Assembly (NCBI RefSeq): GCF_015477355.1
Contig: NZ_JADLRJ010000001.1
Span: forward strand, 558,001 to 622,000
From: Nocardia blacklockiae
GTDB taxonomy: Bacteria > Actinomycetota > Actinomycetes > Mycobacteriales > Mycobacteriaceae
Direction of reading: 5' to 3'
Length of the DNA: 64,000 bases
Shown: one piece after another, positions 53,466-61,815 of the stretch
Position numbering within the stretch: the stretch's first letter is position 1
Layout of the letters: each line of letters opens with the position of its first letter
Made by a program: the position numbers and the translations under genes
The notes under the pieces: model-generated
Seen by the model: the letters and a program-made list of their open reading frames with translations, nothing else
What the model was told of the DNA's origin: nothing
Database searches by the model: none

Positions 53466-55136
53466 TCAGCGGGGGAGGCGGGCCATCGCGCGCCCCGCGG
53501 CCCGGCCGGAGAAGATGCAGCCGCCGAGGAAGGTGCCCTCCAGCGCGTTGTAGCCGTGCACCCCGCCGCCGCCGAAGCCCGCCACCTCGCCCGCCGCGTA
53601 CAGGCCGGGGAACGGCTGACCGTCCGCGCGGACGACCTGGGAATCCAGGTCGGTCTGCAAGCCGCCCAGCGTCTTGCGGGTCAGGATGTTCAGCCGCACC
53701 GCGATGAGCGGCCCGTGCGCCGGGTCCAGGATGCGGTGCGGGGCGGCGACCCGGCCGAGCTTGTCGCCGCGCGAGCGCCGGGCGTTGGCGACCGCCATGA
53801 GCTGCGCGTCCTTGCTGTACTTGTTGTCCAGCTCCCGGTCCCGGGCGACGATCTGGCGTTCCAGCTCCGCGGTCGACAGCTGCGGGCCGCGCGCGATCTT
53901 GTTCATGCCCTCGACCAGTTCGGGCAGCGTGTCGGCGACGACGAAATCCACGCCGTGCCGCTTGAACGCCTCCACCGGGCCCGGCGCGCCCTTGGCGACC
54001 CGGCTGCGCAGCGTCAGCGCGAGGTCCTTGCCGGTGATGTCCGGATTCTGCTCGGAGCCCGACAGCGCGAACTCCTTCTCGATGATCGCCTGGGTGAGGA
54101 CGAACCACGAGTAGTCGTAGCCCGTGGCCAGGATCGCCTTCATGGTGGCGTTGGTGTCGAAACCGGGGAAACACGGTGCGGGCAGCCGCTTTCCGTGCGC
54201 GTCGAACCACAGCGACGACGGGCCCGGGATGATGCGGATGGCGTGGTCGGGCCAGATCGGGTCCCAGTTGTGGATGCCCTCGGTGTAGTGCCACATGCGG
54301 TCGCGGTTGACGATGCGGCCGCCCGCGGACTCGGTGATGCCCAGCATGCGGCCGTCCACGTGCGCGGGCACGCCCGAGATCAGGGTCTGCGGGCACGGGC
54401 CCAGCCGTTCGGTGGGCCAGTTCTCGCGGATCAGCTCGTGGTTGTGGCCGATGCCGCCGGAGGAGACCAGCACGGCCGGGGCGCGGAAGTCGAACTCGCC
54501 CACCGTGTTCCGGGACGAGGCGCGCCCGCGCTCGAGGTCGGTGGGCTCGAGGACGCCGCCGCGCACGCCGACCACGGCCCCGTCCTCGACGATCAGTTCG
54601 TCGACGCGGTGGCGGAAGGCGAACTCCACCAACCCTTCCCGCTCGGCCGCCAGCACCGGTTCGAGGAACACCCGCACCACCTCGGGGCCGGTGCCCCAGG
54701 TGAGGTGGAAGCGCGGCACCGAGTTGCCGTGCCCGTCGGCGGCCGCGCCGCCGCGTTCGGCCCAGCCCACCAGCGGCGTCACCCGCAGGCCGAGATCGTG
54801 CAGGTACTGCCGCTTCTCGGTGGCGGCGAACTCGACGTAGGCGCGCGCCCACCGCCGCGCCCAGTGGTCCTCGTCGTCGCGATCGAACCCGGCCGAGCCC
54901 TGCCAGTCCTGCCAGGCCAGCTCGAGGGAGTCCCGCACGCCCATCCGGCGCTGCTCCGGGCTGTCGACCAGGAACAGTCCGCCCAGCGACCAGAACGCCT
55001 GACCGCCGAGGTTGTTGCGGTTCTCCTGGTCGAGCACGAGGACCCGGCGGCCCGCGCGGGTCAGCTCGTAGGTGGCCACGAGCCCGGCGAGCCCGGCTCC
55101 GACGACGATCACGTCCGGCTGCTGCGACGGTGCCAC
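53466..55136 (-). CDS. FAD-binding dehydrogenase (fumarate reductase/KstD-like fold)
   Basis: 556 aa. Rossmann FAD motif VIVVGAGLAGLVATYEL at the N-terminus, a conserved NLGGQAFWSLGGL loop, an SSGGIGHNH segment and the C-terminal FAD contact GLYAAGEVAGFGGGGVHGYNALEG (read in parts). It resembles mycobacterial Rv0785, annotated as FAD-binding dehydrogenase; the substrate is unknown, with steroids or related ketones plausible by fold. GTG at 55136 with GGAGGAG upstream. A perfect GATACAC/GTGTATC palindrome lies 28 bases before the start. Confidence 0.88.
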   Translation of the reverse strand: MAPSQQPDVIVVGAGLAGLVATYELTRAGRRVLVLDQENRNNLGGQAFWSLGGLFLVDSPEQRRMGVRDSLELAWQDWQGSAGFDRDDEDHWARRWARAYVEFAATEKRQYLHDLGLRVTPLVGWAERGGAAADGHGNSVPRFHLTWGTGPEVVRVFLEPVLAAEREGLVEFAFRHRVDELIVEDGAVVGVRGGVLEPTDLERGRASSRNTVGEFDFRAPAVLVSSGGIGHNHELIRENWPTERLGPCPQTLISGVPAHVDGRMLGITESAGGRIVNRDRMWHYTEGIHNWDPIWPDHAIRIIPGPSSLWFDAHGKRLPAPCFPGFDTNATMKAILATGYDYSWFVLTQAIIEKEFALSGSEQNPDITGKDLALTLRSRVAKGAPGPVEAFKRHGVDFVVADTLPELVEGMNKIARGPQLSTAELERQIVARDRELDNKYSKDAQLMAVANARRSRGDKLGRVAAPHRILDPAHGPLIAVRLNILTRKTLGGLQTDLDSQVVRADGQPFPGLYAAGEVAGFGGGGVHGYNALEGTFLGGCIFSGRAAGRAMARLPR

Positions 55137-55163
55137 GGGTTCTCCTCCGCGCTCGGTGCAATG

Positions 55164-55179
55164 GATACACGAGTGTATC
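55164..55179. promoter_or_regulatory. Palindromic operator upstream of the FAD dehydrogenase gene
   Basis: GATACACGAGTGTATC, a perfect 7-2-7 inverted repeat overlapping TATCCA, a possible -10 box on the minus strand. No regulator gene lies beside it, so the cognate protein must be encoded elsewhere. Confidence 0.6.
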
Positions 55180-55239
55180 GGTTGCGGCGGCGCGGCGCAC
55201 GCACCGGAATCTGTCGGTGGCTCGTGGCATGGTGCGGTG

Positions 55240-56460
55240 GTGCGTACCATGACCGCTGCCGCCGCCCGTCGCACCGCGCTGGCCGCCCAGGGCTTCGCCG
55301 CGCCCCGCCCGGGCACGCCCCCGACCCGCCGCACGATCCAGCGCGTGCTGGAGAGAACCCAGCTGCTGCAACTGGATTCGGTCTCCGCCGTGGTGCGGGC
55401 GCACTACGCGCCGGTGTTCAGCCGCATCGGCGGCTACGACCGCACCCTGCTCGACGAGCTGGCCTGGAGTCACAACGCGCGGCGGCCGCGGCGGCTGGTG
55501 GAGTACTGGGCGCACGAGGCGGCGCTGGTTCCGGTAGAGGACTGGCCGCTGCTGCGCTGGCGGATGGCGCGCTTCCGCAACGGCCGCTGGGGCGGTGCGG
55601 CGCGGGTGGTCGAGCGCACTCCCCGCCTGCCCAAAGACGTGCTCGAGGCGGTGCGCGAACTCGGCCCGTCGACGGCGGGCGAGGTGGAGAAGCATCTCGA
55701 GCTGGAACGGCCGCGCAGCAAAGACCATTGGGGCTGGAACTACAGCGACACCAAGGTGGTGTGCGAACTGCTGTTCGCCACCGGCGAGCTGTCGGTCGAC
55801 AAGCGCGTCGGCTTCCAGCGCTACTACGACCTCACCGAGCGCGTGCTGCCGCCCGAGGTGCTGGCCCGGCAGGTCGAGGAGGCGGACGCGGTGCGCGAGC
55901 TGGTACGCCGCGCGGCCACCGCGCTCGGCATCGCCACCGAGCCGGACCTGCGCGACTACTACCGGCTGCACCGCAGCCAGACCGAGCCCGCCCTCGCCGA
56001 CCTGGTGGACGCGGGAGAGCTGGAGCCGGTACAGGTTTCGGGCTGGGACCGGACGGCTTATCTGCGTACCGGTGCGCGGACGCCGCGCCGCGTGGCGGGC
56101 GGCGCGCTGCTGTGCCCGTTCGATCCGCTCATCTTCTTCCGCGCCCGCACCGAGCGGATCTTCGACTTCCACTACCGCATCGAGATCTACACCCCGCAGG
56201 CCAAGCGGGTGCACGGCTATTACGTCTTCCCGTTCCTGCTGGACGGCGAACTCGTGGCCCGGGTGGACCTGCGTGCCGATCGGGCCTCGGGTCGTCTCCA
56301 GGTGCCCGCGGCCTTCGCCGAGCCCGGCCGCGACTCGCCCTCTGTCGCCGCCGCGCTGGCGCGGTCGCTGCGGGAGATGGCCGACTGGCTGGAGCTGGAC
56401 ACCGTCGAGGCGGGCGAGCGCGGTGATCTGGCCGCGGCGCTGCGGGCGGCGCTGCCGTAA
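55240..56460 (+). CDS. YcaQ-like winged-helix DNA glycosylase family protein
   Basis: About 406 aa. HTH_42/YcaQ family, which in E. coli repairs interstrand crosslinks and in Streptomyces (AlkZ) gives resistance to azinomycin. Family features include ARRTALAAQGF, LLQLDSVSAVVRAHY, the catalytic-type motif region with Gln-Leu-Asp in LLQLDSV, RLVEYWAHEA and CPFDPLIFFRART. GTG at 55240 and ATG at 55249 are both possible; no ribosome site is visible. Divergent from the flavoprotein gene; the next gene starts 44 bases after its stop. Confidence 0.85.
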   Translation: MRTMTAAAARRTALAAQGFAAPRPGTPPTRRTIQRVLERTQLLQLDSVSAVVRAHYAPVFSRIGGYDRTLLDELAWSHNARRPRRLVEYWAHEAALVPVEDWPLLRWRMARFRNGRWGGAARVVERTPRLPKDVLEAVRELGPSTAGEVEKHLELERPRSKDHWGWNYSDTKVVCELLFATGELSVDKRVGFQRYYDLTERVLPPEVLARQVEEADAVRELVRRAATALGIATEPDLRDYYRLHRSQTEPALADLVDAGELEPVQVSGWDRTAYLRTGARTPRRVAGGALLCPFDPLIFFRARTERIFDFHYRIEIYTPQAKRVHGYYVFPFLLDGELVARVDLRADRASGRLQVPAAFAEPGRDSPSVAAALARSLREMADWLELDTVEAGERGDLAAALRAALP

Positions 56461-56491
56461 TGATCGGCCTCCGGGGGCGGCGGTCCGGTGC

Positions 56492-56497
56492 TACCGT
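56492..56497 (+). promoter_or_regulatory. Leaderless -10 box of the CocE-like gene
   Basis: TACCGT, 7 bases before ATG 56505; there is no ribosome site between. Confidence 0.6.
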
Positions 56498-56504
56498 CTG
56501 TCGA

Positions 56505-58463
56505 ATGTCGTCGAACCGTCTGCGGCGCAGTCGAATCGTCCGGATGTGCGCCCTGGTGGGCGCCGCGGTGCTGATCGCCGCCGGATGCGGGGGATCGGAG
56601 TCCACACAGGGCGGGTCCGCGCCGTCGTCCGGGGCGCAGCCCGCTCCGGCGGCCGGTGCCTGGCCGCCCGCGGGAGGTCAGGGGCCCTGCGCGGTCGAGA
56701 AGCAGGCCGACGTGCCCGCCGCCATGCGCGACGGTGTGGTGCTGAAGTCCGACGTCTATCGGCCCCGCACAGCCGATCCCGTGCCGGTGATCCTGATGCG
56801 CACCCAGTACGGGAAGGACGCCGCGCAGATCCAGCCCTACCGGTACCGGTCGCCGGACTGGTTTGCCTCGCACTGCTATCTCGTTGTCGTGCAGGACATC
56901 CGGGGCCAGGGCAAGTCCGGCGGCACGTTCACCGAGTTCGGCAACGACCTGGACGACGGCTACGACGCGGTGGAGTGGGCGGCGGCGCTGCCGGGCTCCA
57001 ACGGCAAGGTCGGCATGTACGGGTCGTCGTATGTCGGTGCCACGCAATGGCTCGCGGCCGTGCGCACGCCGCCGCACCTGGCGACGATCGTGCCCGCCAA
57101 CACCGCCTCGGACTATTACGACGGCTGGACCTACGACGGCGGCGCGTTCCGGCTCGCCTTCGTCGAACCGTGGGCGATGGAGACGATCGGCCGCACCGCC
57201 GCCGAGAACCGCGGCGACACCGCCACGGCGAAACAGCTCCTCGCGGACGGCACCGACTACACCCGGTGGCTGGGTTACCGCCCCTACCAACAGTTTCCGC
57301 CGCTGCGGCCGGACGACCCGGTGGTCGCGCCGTGGTTCTACGACTGGATCCGGCACTCGGCCCGCGACGACTACTGGCGGCGCTGGAGCATCCGCGAGCG
57401 CTACGAGAACGTGCGGGTGCCGGTGCTCGACGTCGAGGGCTGGTACGACGCGTTCCTCACCGGCGGCATCGAGAATTTCACGGGCATGGTGAGTCGCGGC
57501 GGGTCGGAGGACGCGCGGCGCAATCAGCGCCTGGTCATCGGGCCGTGGGACCACGTCGGGTGGGGTCGTCCGGGCAGCGGCGTCGGGGCGCCGAAGATGG
57601 CCGCGGGCCCGGCCGGGGACAGCCCGATCAACGAGTTGATGCTGGCGTGGTTCGACCGGTTCCTGAAGGGCGCCGACACGAAGGTGTCCGGGCAGCCGGC
57701 CGTCGACTATTTCGTGATGGGCGCGAACCGGTGGAAGACGGCGTCCGCGTGGCCGCTGCCGAATACGCGGTGGACCACCTACTACCTGTCCGGGCCCGGC
57801 GGCCCGGGGCTCGGCGGGCGGCAGGGCGCGCTGGTCGAGGCCGCGCCGAAGGATCCGCAGCAGCCGGACCGGTATTACTACGACCCGCTGAACCCGGTGC
57901 CCAGCGCGGGCGGCCATTCCTGCTGCGGCGCGTCGACCGGCCCGCAGGGACCGTTCGATCAGGGCGCGGTGGAACAGCGGTCCGATGTGCTCACCTACAC
58001 CACGGCCCCGATGCCCGCGGACACCGAACTCACCGGGCCGACCGAGGTGACCCTGTGGGCCGCCTCCACCGCCCCCGACACCGACTTCACCGCGAAGCTG
58101 GTGGCCGTCGCCCCCGACGGGTCGACCGTCAACCTCAACAACGGCATCATCCGCGCGGCGTTCCGCGACTCCCTGGAGCACCCCACGCCGATCGTGCCGG
58201 GGCAGCCCTACCGGTACACGATCAAGATCTGGCCCACCAGCTACCAGGTGCCGGCGGGCGCGCGGCTGCGCCTGGAAATCTCGAGCAGCGACTTCCCGCA
58301 GTACGCGCCGAATCCCAACACCGGCGAGCCGTTCGGGAGCACCGCCGCCACCCAGGGCGCCACGCAGACGATCCTGCACGACGCAGAGCATCCGTCGTCG
58401 GTGGTGCTGCCGATCATCCCCGCCGGGGACAGCGGCACCACCACCTTTCCGTTGACGCGCTGA
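56505..58463 (+). CDS. Lipoprotein CocE/NonD-family alpha/beta-hydrolase
   Basis: 652 aa. A basic N-region, a hydrophobic core and the lipobox LIAAGCGG make it an exported lipoprotein, followed by a Pro/Ala/Ser linker. The X-Pro dipeptidyl-peptidase S15-type catalytic domain has Ser175 in MYGSSYVG, Asp in the VLDVEGWYD region and His in GPWDHVGW. A C-terminal jelly-roll domain (from about 460) is typical of CocE. Substrates may be esters, amides or N-acyl amino acids. ATG 56505 gives a proper signal peptide and follows TACCGT by 7 bases; an earlier start at 56460 would bury it. Confidence 0.9.
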   Translation: MSSNRLRRSRIVRMCALVGAAVLIAAGCGGSESTQGGSAPSSGAQPAPAAGAWPPAGGQGPCAVEKQADVPAAMRDGVVLKSDVYRPRTADPVPVILMRTQYGKDAAQIQPYRYRSPDWFASHCYLVVVQDIRGQGKSGGTFTEFGNDLDDGYDAVEWAAALPGSNGKVGMYGSSYVGATQWLAAVRTPPHLATIVPANTASDYYDGWTYDGGAFRLAFVEPWAMETIGRTAAENRGDTATAKQLLADGTDYTRWLGYRPYQQFPPLRPDDPVVAPWFYDWIRHSARDDYWRRWSIRERYENVRVPVLDVEGWYDAFLTGGIENFTGMVSRGGSEDARRNQRLVIGPWDHVGWGRPGSGVGAPKMAAGPAGDSPINELMLAWFDRFLKGADTKVSGQPAVDYFVMGANRWKTASAWPLPNTRWTTYYLSGPGGPGLGGRQGALVEAAPKDPQQPDRYYYDPLNPVPSAGGHSCCGASTGPQGPFDQGAVEQRSDVLTYTTAPMPADTELTGPTEVTLWAASTAPDTDFTAKLVAVAPDGSTVNLNNGIIRAAFRDSLEHPTPIVPGQPYRYTIKIWPTSYQVPAGARLRLEISSSDFPQYAPNPNTGEPFGSTAATQGATQTILHDAEHPSSVVLPIIPAGDSGTTTFPLTR

Positions 58464-58595
58464 CCGTGCGGGCCGCGGGTCCATAGTGGTACCGCTGTGC
58501 GAGAACGTTTTTCGCGCCGTTCCGGTCCGGCGGTGCCCGTGGCCCGCGGCACGCCGAACGCGCCCGCGACGCTTGCCCGCCGATGGCCGCGCGCA

Positions 58596-58601
58596 TAGCG
58601 T
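58596..58601 (+). promoter_or_regulatory. Leaderless -10 box of the double ribbon-helix-helix gene
   Basis: TAGCGT, 7 bases before ATG 58609. Confidence 0.6.
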
Positions 58602-58608
58602 GGCAGCC

Positions 58609-59055
58609 ATGTCGCGCATCGAGATCGAGGATCTGCCCGCCGATACCGCCGAGGTGCTGCGCCGCCGCGCTCGCTATGCCGGGCTGCCGGTACTGGAGTA
58701 CGTGCGCAACGAGCTGACGGGGCTCGCCGGGCGCCGCGTGCCGCTGGATTCGGTCGTCGAATTCCTGGAGAGCGAGCGGCCCGAGCACCCCACACCCATG
58801 CTCGACGAGGGCGCCATGGCCCTGATCCACACCTACGACCTGCCCGCCGACGCGTGGAGTGTGCTGAGCCGCCGGGCCGCCGCCGCGGGCGCGCCGCTGG
58901 GCGACTACGTCCGGCAGGAACTGATCAAACTGGCCCGCCGCAGCACGCTCGACGAGTCGATGCAGGAATTCCGCGACTTCCTCGCCAGCGACCCGAACTC
59001 CGATCTCGACCTCGCCGCCGTCGAGGACACGCTGCGATACGTGCGCGGCATGTGA
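58609..59055 (+). CDS. Tandem FitA/VapB-like ribbon-helix-helix protein without a toxin partner
   Basis: 148 aa built from two similar halves. Each has a strand-helix-helix pattern: IEIEDLPADTAEVLRRRARYAG with VLEYVRNEL, then IHTYDLPADAWSVLSRRAAAAG with LGDYVRQEL. Both continue into a short antitoxin-like tail with LD(S/E)(V/S) and a DF or EFL segment. One chain could therefore make an intramolecular RHH dimer. No PIN toxin gene adjoins; the next gene is a convergent transporter one base away. It is more likely a DNA-binding regulator or an orphan antitoxin. Confidence 0.75.
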   Translation: MSRIEIEDLPADTAEVLRRRARYAGLPVLEYVRNELTGLAGRRVPLDSVVEFLESERPEHPTPMLDEGAMALIHTYDLPADAWSVLSRRAAAAGAPLGDYVRQELIKLARRSTLDESMQEFRDFLASDPNSDLDLAAVEDTLRYVRGM

Positions 59056-59056
59056 C

Positions 59057-60064
59057 TCAGGCCGCGGCGGCGGGCTGCGACACAGCTTGCGCCGCAGCGC
59101 GTTCGGCCGCCCGCCCCCAGCGCGCCGCCAGCGCGGCGCAGACGAACAGCTGGATCTGGTGGAAGATCATCAGCGGCAACACGATCAACCCGACCGGATG
59201 CCCGGCGAACAGCACCGTCGCCATCGGCAGCCCCGTCGCGAGACTCTTCTTCGATCCGCAGAAGATCACCACGATGCGGTCGGCGCGGCCGAAACCGAGC
59301 AGCCGGCTGCCCGCCGAGGTCAGCCCGAGCAGCACACCCAGCAGCGCCACGCACACGCCCACCACGGCTGCCAGCGACCACGGCGACAGCCCGCTCCAGA
59401 TGTGCTCCACCATCCCCGCGCTGAACGCGGCGTAGACCACCAGATACACCGACCCGCGGTCCACGACGCGGGTGACCGTCGCGTGCCGCAGCAGCGGCCG
59501 CAGCCGGCGGCGCAGCAGCTGGCCCGCGACGAAGGGGAGGAGCAGTTGCACGACGATCGCGAGAATCGCGGCGGGGGAGACCGACGCGCCGCCCGCGGTG
59601 TGCATGAGCAGCATGACCAGCAGCGGTGTCGCGAAGACGCCGACGAGATTCGACAGCGACGCGCTCACCACCGCGCCCGCCACATTGCCGCGCGCGATCG
59701 AGGTGAACGCGATCGAGGACTGCACCGTCGAGGGCAGCAGGCACAGATACAGCACGCCGGTGTAGAGGTCGTCGGTGAGCACCGCGGGCACCAGCACCCG
59801 CAGCGCGAGGCCGAGCAGCGGGAACACCAGGTAGGTCACCGCGAGCACGCTCGCGTGCAGCCGCCAGTGCCGCAGCCCGGCCAGCGCCTCCCGCGGCTCC
59901 AGCCGCGCGCCGTACAACAGGAACAGCACGCCGATGGCGATCTTGGTGGCCCAGGCCAGGACGTCGGCGGCGTCGCCGCGCACCGGGAGCACGACCGCCA
60001 GCAGCACGCTGACCAGCAGACCCAGCACGAAGGCGTCGACGCGCAGCTTGGCGAGAAACTTCAC
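59057..60064 (-). CDS. BASS-family (YfeH/SLC10A7-like) transporter
   Basis: 335 aa, nine or ten membrane helices. The sequence LLYGARLEPREAL, LCLLPSTVQSSIAFTSIARGN and VVIFCGSKKSLATGLPMA follow the bacterial YfeH/SLC10A7 branch of bile acid:sodium symporters; the physiological substrate is unknown. GTG at 60064 is 6 bases after TACTGT (minus strand), probably leaderless. Divergent from the LysR gene, and the perfect ACAGTA/TACTGT inverted repeat covers its -10 box. Confidence 0.88.
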   Translation of the reverse strand: MKFLAKLRVDAFVLGLLVSVLLAVVLPVRGDAADVLAWATKIAIGVLFLLYGARLEPREALAGLRHWRLHASVLAVTYLVFPLLGLALRVLVPAVLTDDLYTGVLYLCLLPSTVQSSIAFTSIARGNVAGAVVSASLSNLVGVFATPLLVMLLMHTAGGASVSPAAILAIVVQLLLPFVAGQLLRRRLRPLLRHATVTRVVDRGSVYLVVYAAFSAGMVEHIWSGLSPWSLAAVVGVCVALLGVLLGLTSAGSRLLGFGRADRIVVIFCGSKKSLATGLPMATVLFAGHPVGLIVLPLMIFHQIQLFVCAALAARWGRAAERAAAQAVSQPAAAA

Positions 60065-60070
60065 CCCTGT

Positions 60071-60088
60071 ACAGTATGGCCGTACTGT
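60071..60088. promoter_or_regulatory. Inverted repeat over the BASS transporter -10 box
   Basis: ACAGTATGGCCGTACTGT, a perfect 6-6-6 repeat. Its proximal arm is the TACTGT -10 box (minus strand), 6 bases before the transporter GTG. LysR binding here would be expected to control the transporter. Confidence 0.65.
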
Positions 60089-60127
60089 TGATCGCGGTAG
60101 GCGGCGTAATCGATATCTCCGAACGAG

Positions 60128-60133
60128 TATCGT
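60128..60133 (+). promoter_or_regulatory. Leaderless -10 box of the lysR gene
   Basis: TATCGT, 7 bases before GTG 60141. An alternative GTG at 60132 lies inside this box and is unlikely to be the start. Confidence 0.55.
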
Positions 60134-60140
60134 GATCAAT

Positions 60141-60992
60141 GTGTTCGATCCCGAGCTGTTGCGCACCTTTCTCGCGGTCGAGCGGGCGGGCGGCTTCACC
60201 GCGGCGGGCCGGCTGCTCGGGCTGCGCCAGTCGACGGTCAGCGGGCACATCGCCCGCCTCGAACAGGCCGCCGGGCGGGAGCTGTTCCGCCGCGACACCC
60301 GCAATCTCGCGCTCACCGCCGACGGCGCCGCCATGGTGGGCTTCGCCCGCGCCATCCTCGACGCGCAGGCACAGGCGCAGCGCTACTTCTCCGAGTCGCG
60401 GCTCACCGGACTGATCCGGCTGGGCGCCTCCGACGACGTCGTGGCGCGGGAGCTGCCCGACGTGCTGCTCGAGTTCCAGCGCAGCCACCCGGGCGTCGAC
60501 CTCGAGCTGACCGTGGGGCTCAGCGAGAACCTGAAGACCCGGATGGCCGCGGGCGAACTGGACCTGGTGGTCGGCAAGCGGCTGCCCGGCGAGCGGCACG
60601 GGGAGCTGCTGTGGCGCGATCGCCTGGTCTGGGCGGGCCGTTCCGGCGCAACGGGTTTCGCCGATCCCGTGCCGCTGGTGACCTATCCGCCGCCGAGTAT
60701 CACCCGCCACATCGCCCTGCGGGCGCTGGAACGGGAGGGCCGCACCTGCCGCATCGCGTGCACCAGCGACAGTCAGCTGGGTCTGCGCGCGGCTGTGCTG
60801 GCGGGGCTGGGTCTGATCGTCCATGCCGAGAGCCTGCTGCCCGCAGGGCTTTTCACCGTCGAGGATCCACTGCTGCCGGAACTCGGCGAACTCGAGTTCG
60901 TCCTGCTGCGCCGCCGCAGCCGCCTGCCGGAACCGGAGCGGGCGCTGTGCGCGGCGATCAAGGCCGGCGCCCGCCGCCTCCAGCGGGTGTGA
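60141..60992 (+). CDS. LysR-family regulator of the BASS transporter
   Basis: 283 aa. N-terminal winged helix-turn-helix (residues about 3-62: ELLRTFLAVERAGGFTAAG, LRQSTVSGHIARLE, ELFRRDTRNLALT) and a periplasmic-binding-like ligand domain (LIRLGASDDVV, LELTVGLSENL, LDLVVGKRL). GTG at 60141 follows TATCGT by 7 bases. Divergent from the transporter gene with 76 bases between starts, the standard LysR arrangement for sensing the transported compound. Confidence 0.9.
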   Translation: MFDPELLRTFLAVERAGGFTAAGRLLGLRQSTVSGHIARLEQAAGRELFRRDTRNLALTADGAAMVGFARAILDAQAQAQRYFSESRLTGLIRLGASDDVVARELPDVLLEFQRSHPGVDLELTVGLSENLKTRMAAGELDLVVGKRLPGERHGELLWRDRLVWAGRSGATGFADPVPLVTYPPPSITRHIALRALEREGRTCRIACTSDSQLGLRAAVLAGLGLIVHAESLLPAGLFTVEDPLLPELGELEFVLLRRRSRLPEPERALCAAIKAGARRLQRV

Positions 60993-60995
60993 CGG

Positions 60996-61793
60996 TCAGT
61001 CGGCCCGGCGGCCGGTGACGACGGTCGCGTACAGCTCCTCGGACTCCGCGATGACCGGCGACAGTCCGTGGCGCGCAAAGACTTCCGCCACCGCCGACGC
61101 CTGCGCGGCGCTGGACTCCACCAGCAGCAGGCCGCCGGGCGCCAGCCACGCCGGTGCTCCCGCGGCCACCCGCCGGACGAGGTCGAGTCCGTCGCCGCCG
61201 CCGTCGAGGGCCGTGCGCGGCTCGTGGTCCCGCGCCTCGGGCGGCATGTCGGCGATCGCCGCGGTCGGCACGTAGGGGGTGTTGGCGAGCAGCACGTTCA
61301 CCCGACCGGCCAGGTTCGCGGGCAGCGCGGCGAACAGGTCGCCCGCGTAGACCCGCGCGCCCAGCGGCTCGAGGTTGCGGCGGGCGCAGGCCACCGCGGC
61401 GGGCTCGATATCGCTCGCCGCCAGCTCGACCCGGATGCCGTTGCGCGCCAGCTCGGTCGCCACCGCCAGTCCGAGCGCCCCGCAGCCGCAACACATATCG
61501 AGCACCACGCGGGAATGGTCGCCGCGACCGAATTCGACGGCCAGTTCGACCAGGAATCCGGTGCGTTGCCGGGGCACGAAAACACCGGGCGTCACCGCGA
61601 CCCGCAATCCCCGGAATTCGGCCCAGCCCAGCACATGTTCGAGCGGTATGCCGGAAATTCGCTGGGCTACCAAAGCGTCGAGTTCGGCGGGCGACGAGGC
61701 CGCCTCCAGCAGCAGGGCGGCCTCGTCTTCGGCGAAAACACAACCGGCGGCACGCAAGGCGGCGACGACGGCCTCCGGGGCGGTGTCGATCAT
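60996..61793 (-). CDS. PrmC-related putative N5-glutamine methyltransferase
   Basis: 265 aa. PrmC/HemK-like with an N-terminal helical domain (LEHVLGWAEFRGLRVAV, VFVPRQRTGFLV) and a Rossmann methyltransferase: LDMCCGCGALGLAVA as motif I, ASDIEPAAV as motif II. The catalytic NPPY of true PrmC is replaced by NTPYVP, as in the paralogous PrmC-related group, so release-factor methylation is not assured. No prfA neighbour. ATG at 61793 lies 6 bases after GACAAT. Convergent with lysR (3-base gap). Confidence 0.85.
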   Translation of the reverse strand: MIDTAPEAVVAALRAAGCVFAEDEAALLLEAASSPAELDALVAQRISGIPLEHVLGWAEFRGLRVAVTPGVFVPRQRTGFLVELAVEFGRGDHSRVVLDMCCGCGALGLAVATELARNGIRVELAASDIEPAAVACARRNLEPLGARVYAGDLFAALPANLAGRVNVLLANTPYVPTAAIADMPPEARDHEPRTALDGGGDGLDLVRRVAAGAPAWLAPGGLLLVESSAAQASAVAEVFARHGLSPVIAESEELYATVVTGRRAD

Positions 61794-61815
61794 CCGCCCA
61801 TTGTCCGCCGGACGC

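Noticed and set aside
58609-60064. Toxin-antitoxin operon
   Set aside because: The gene after the RHH protein is a convergent multi-helix transporter, not a PIN or other toxin.
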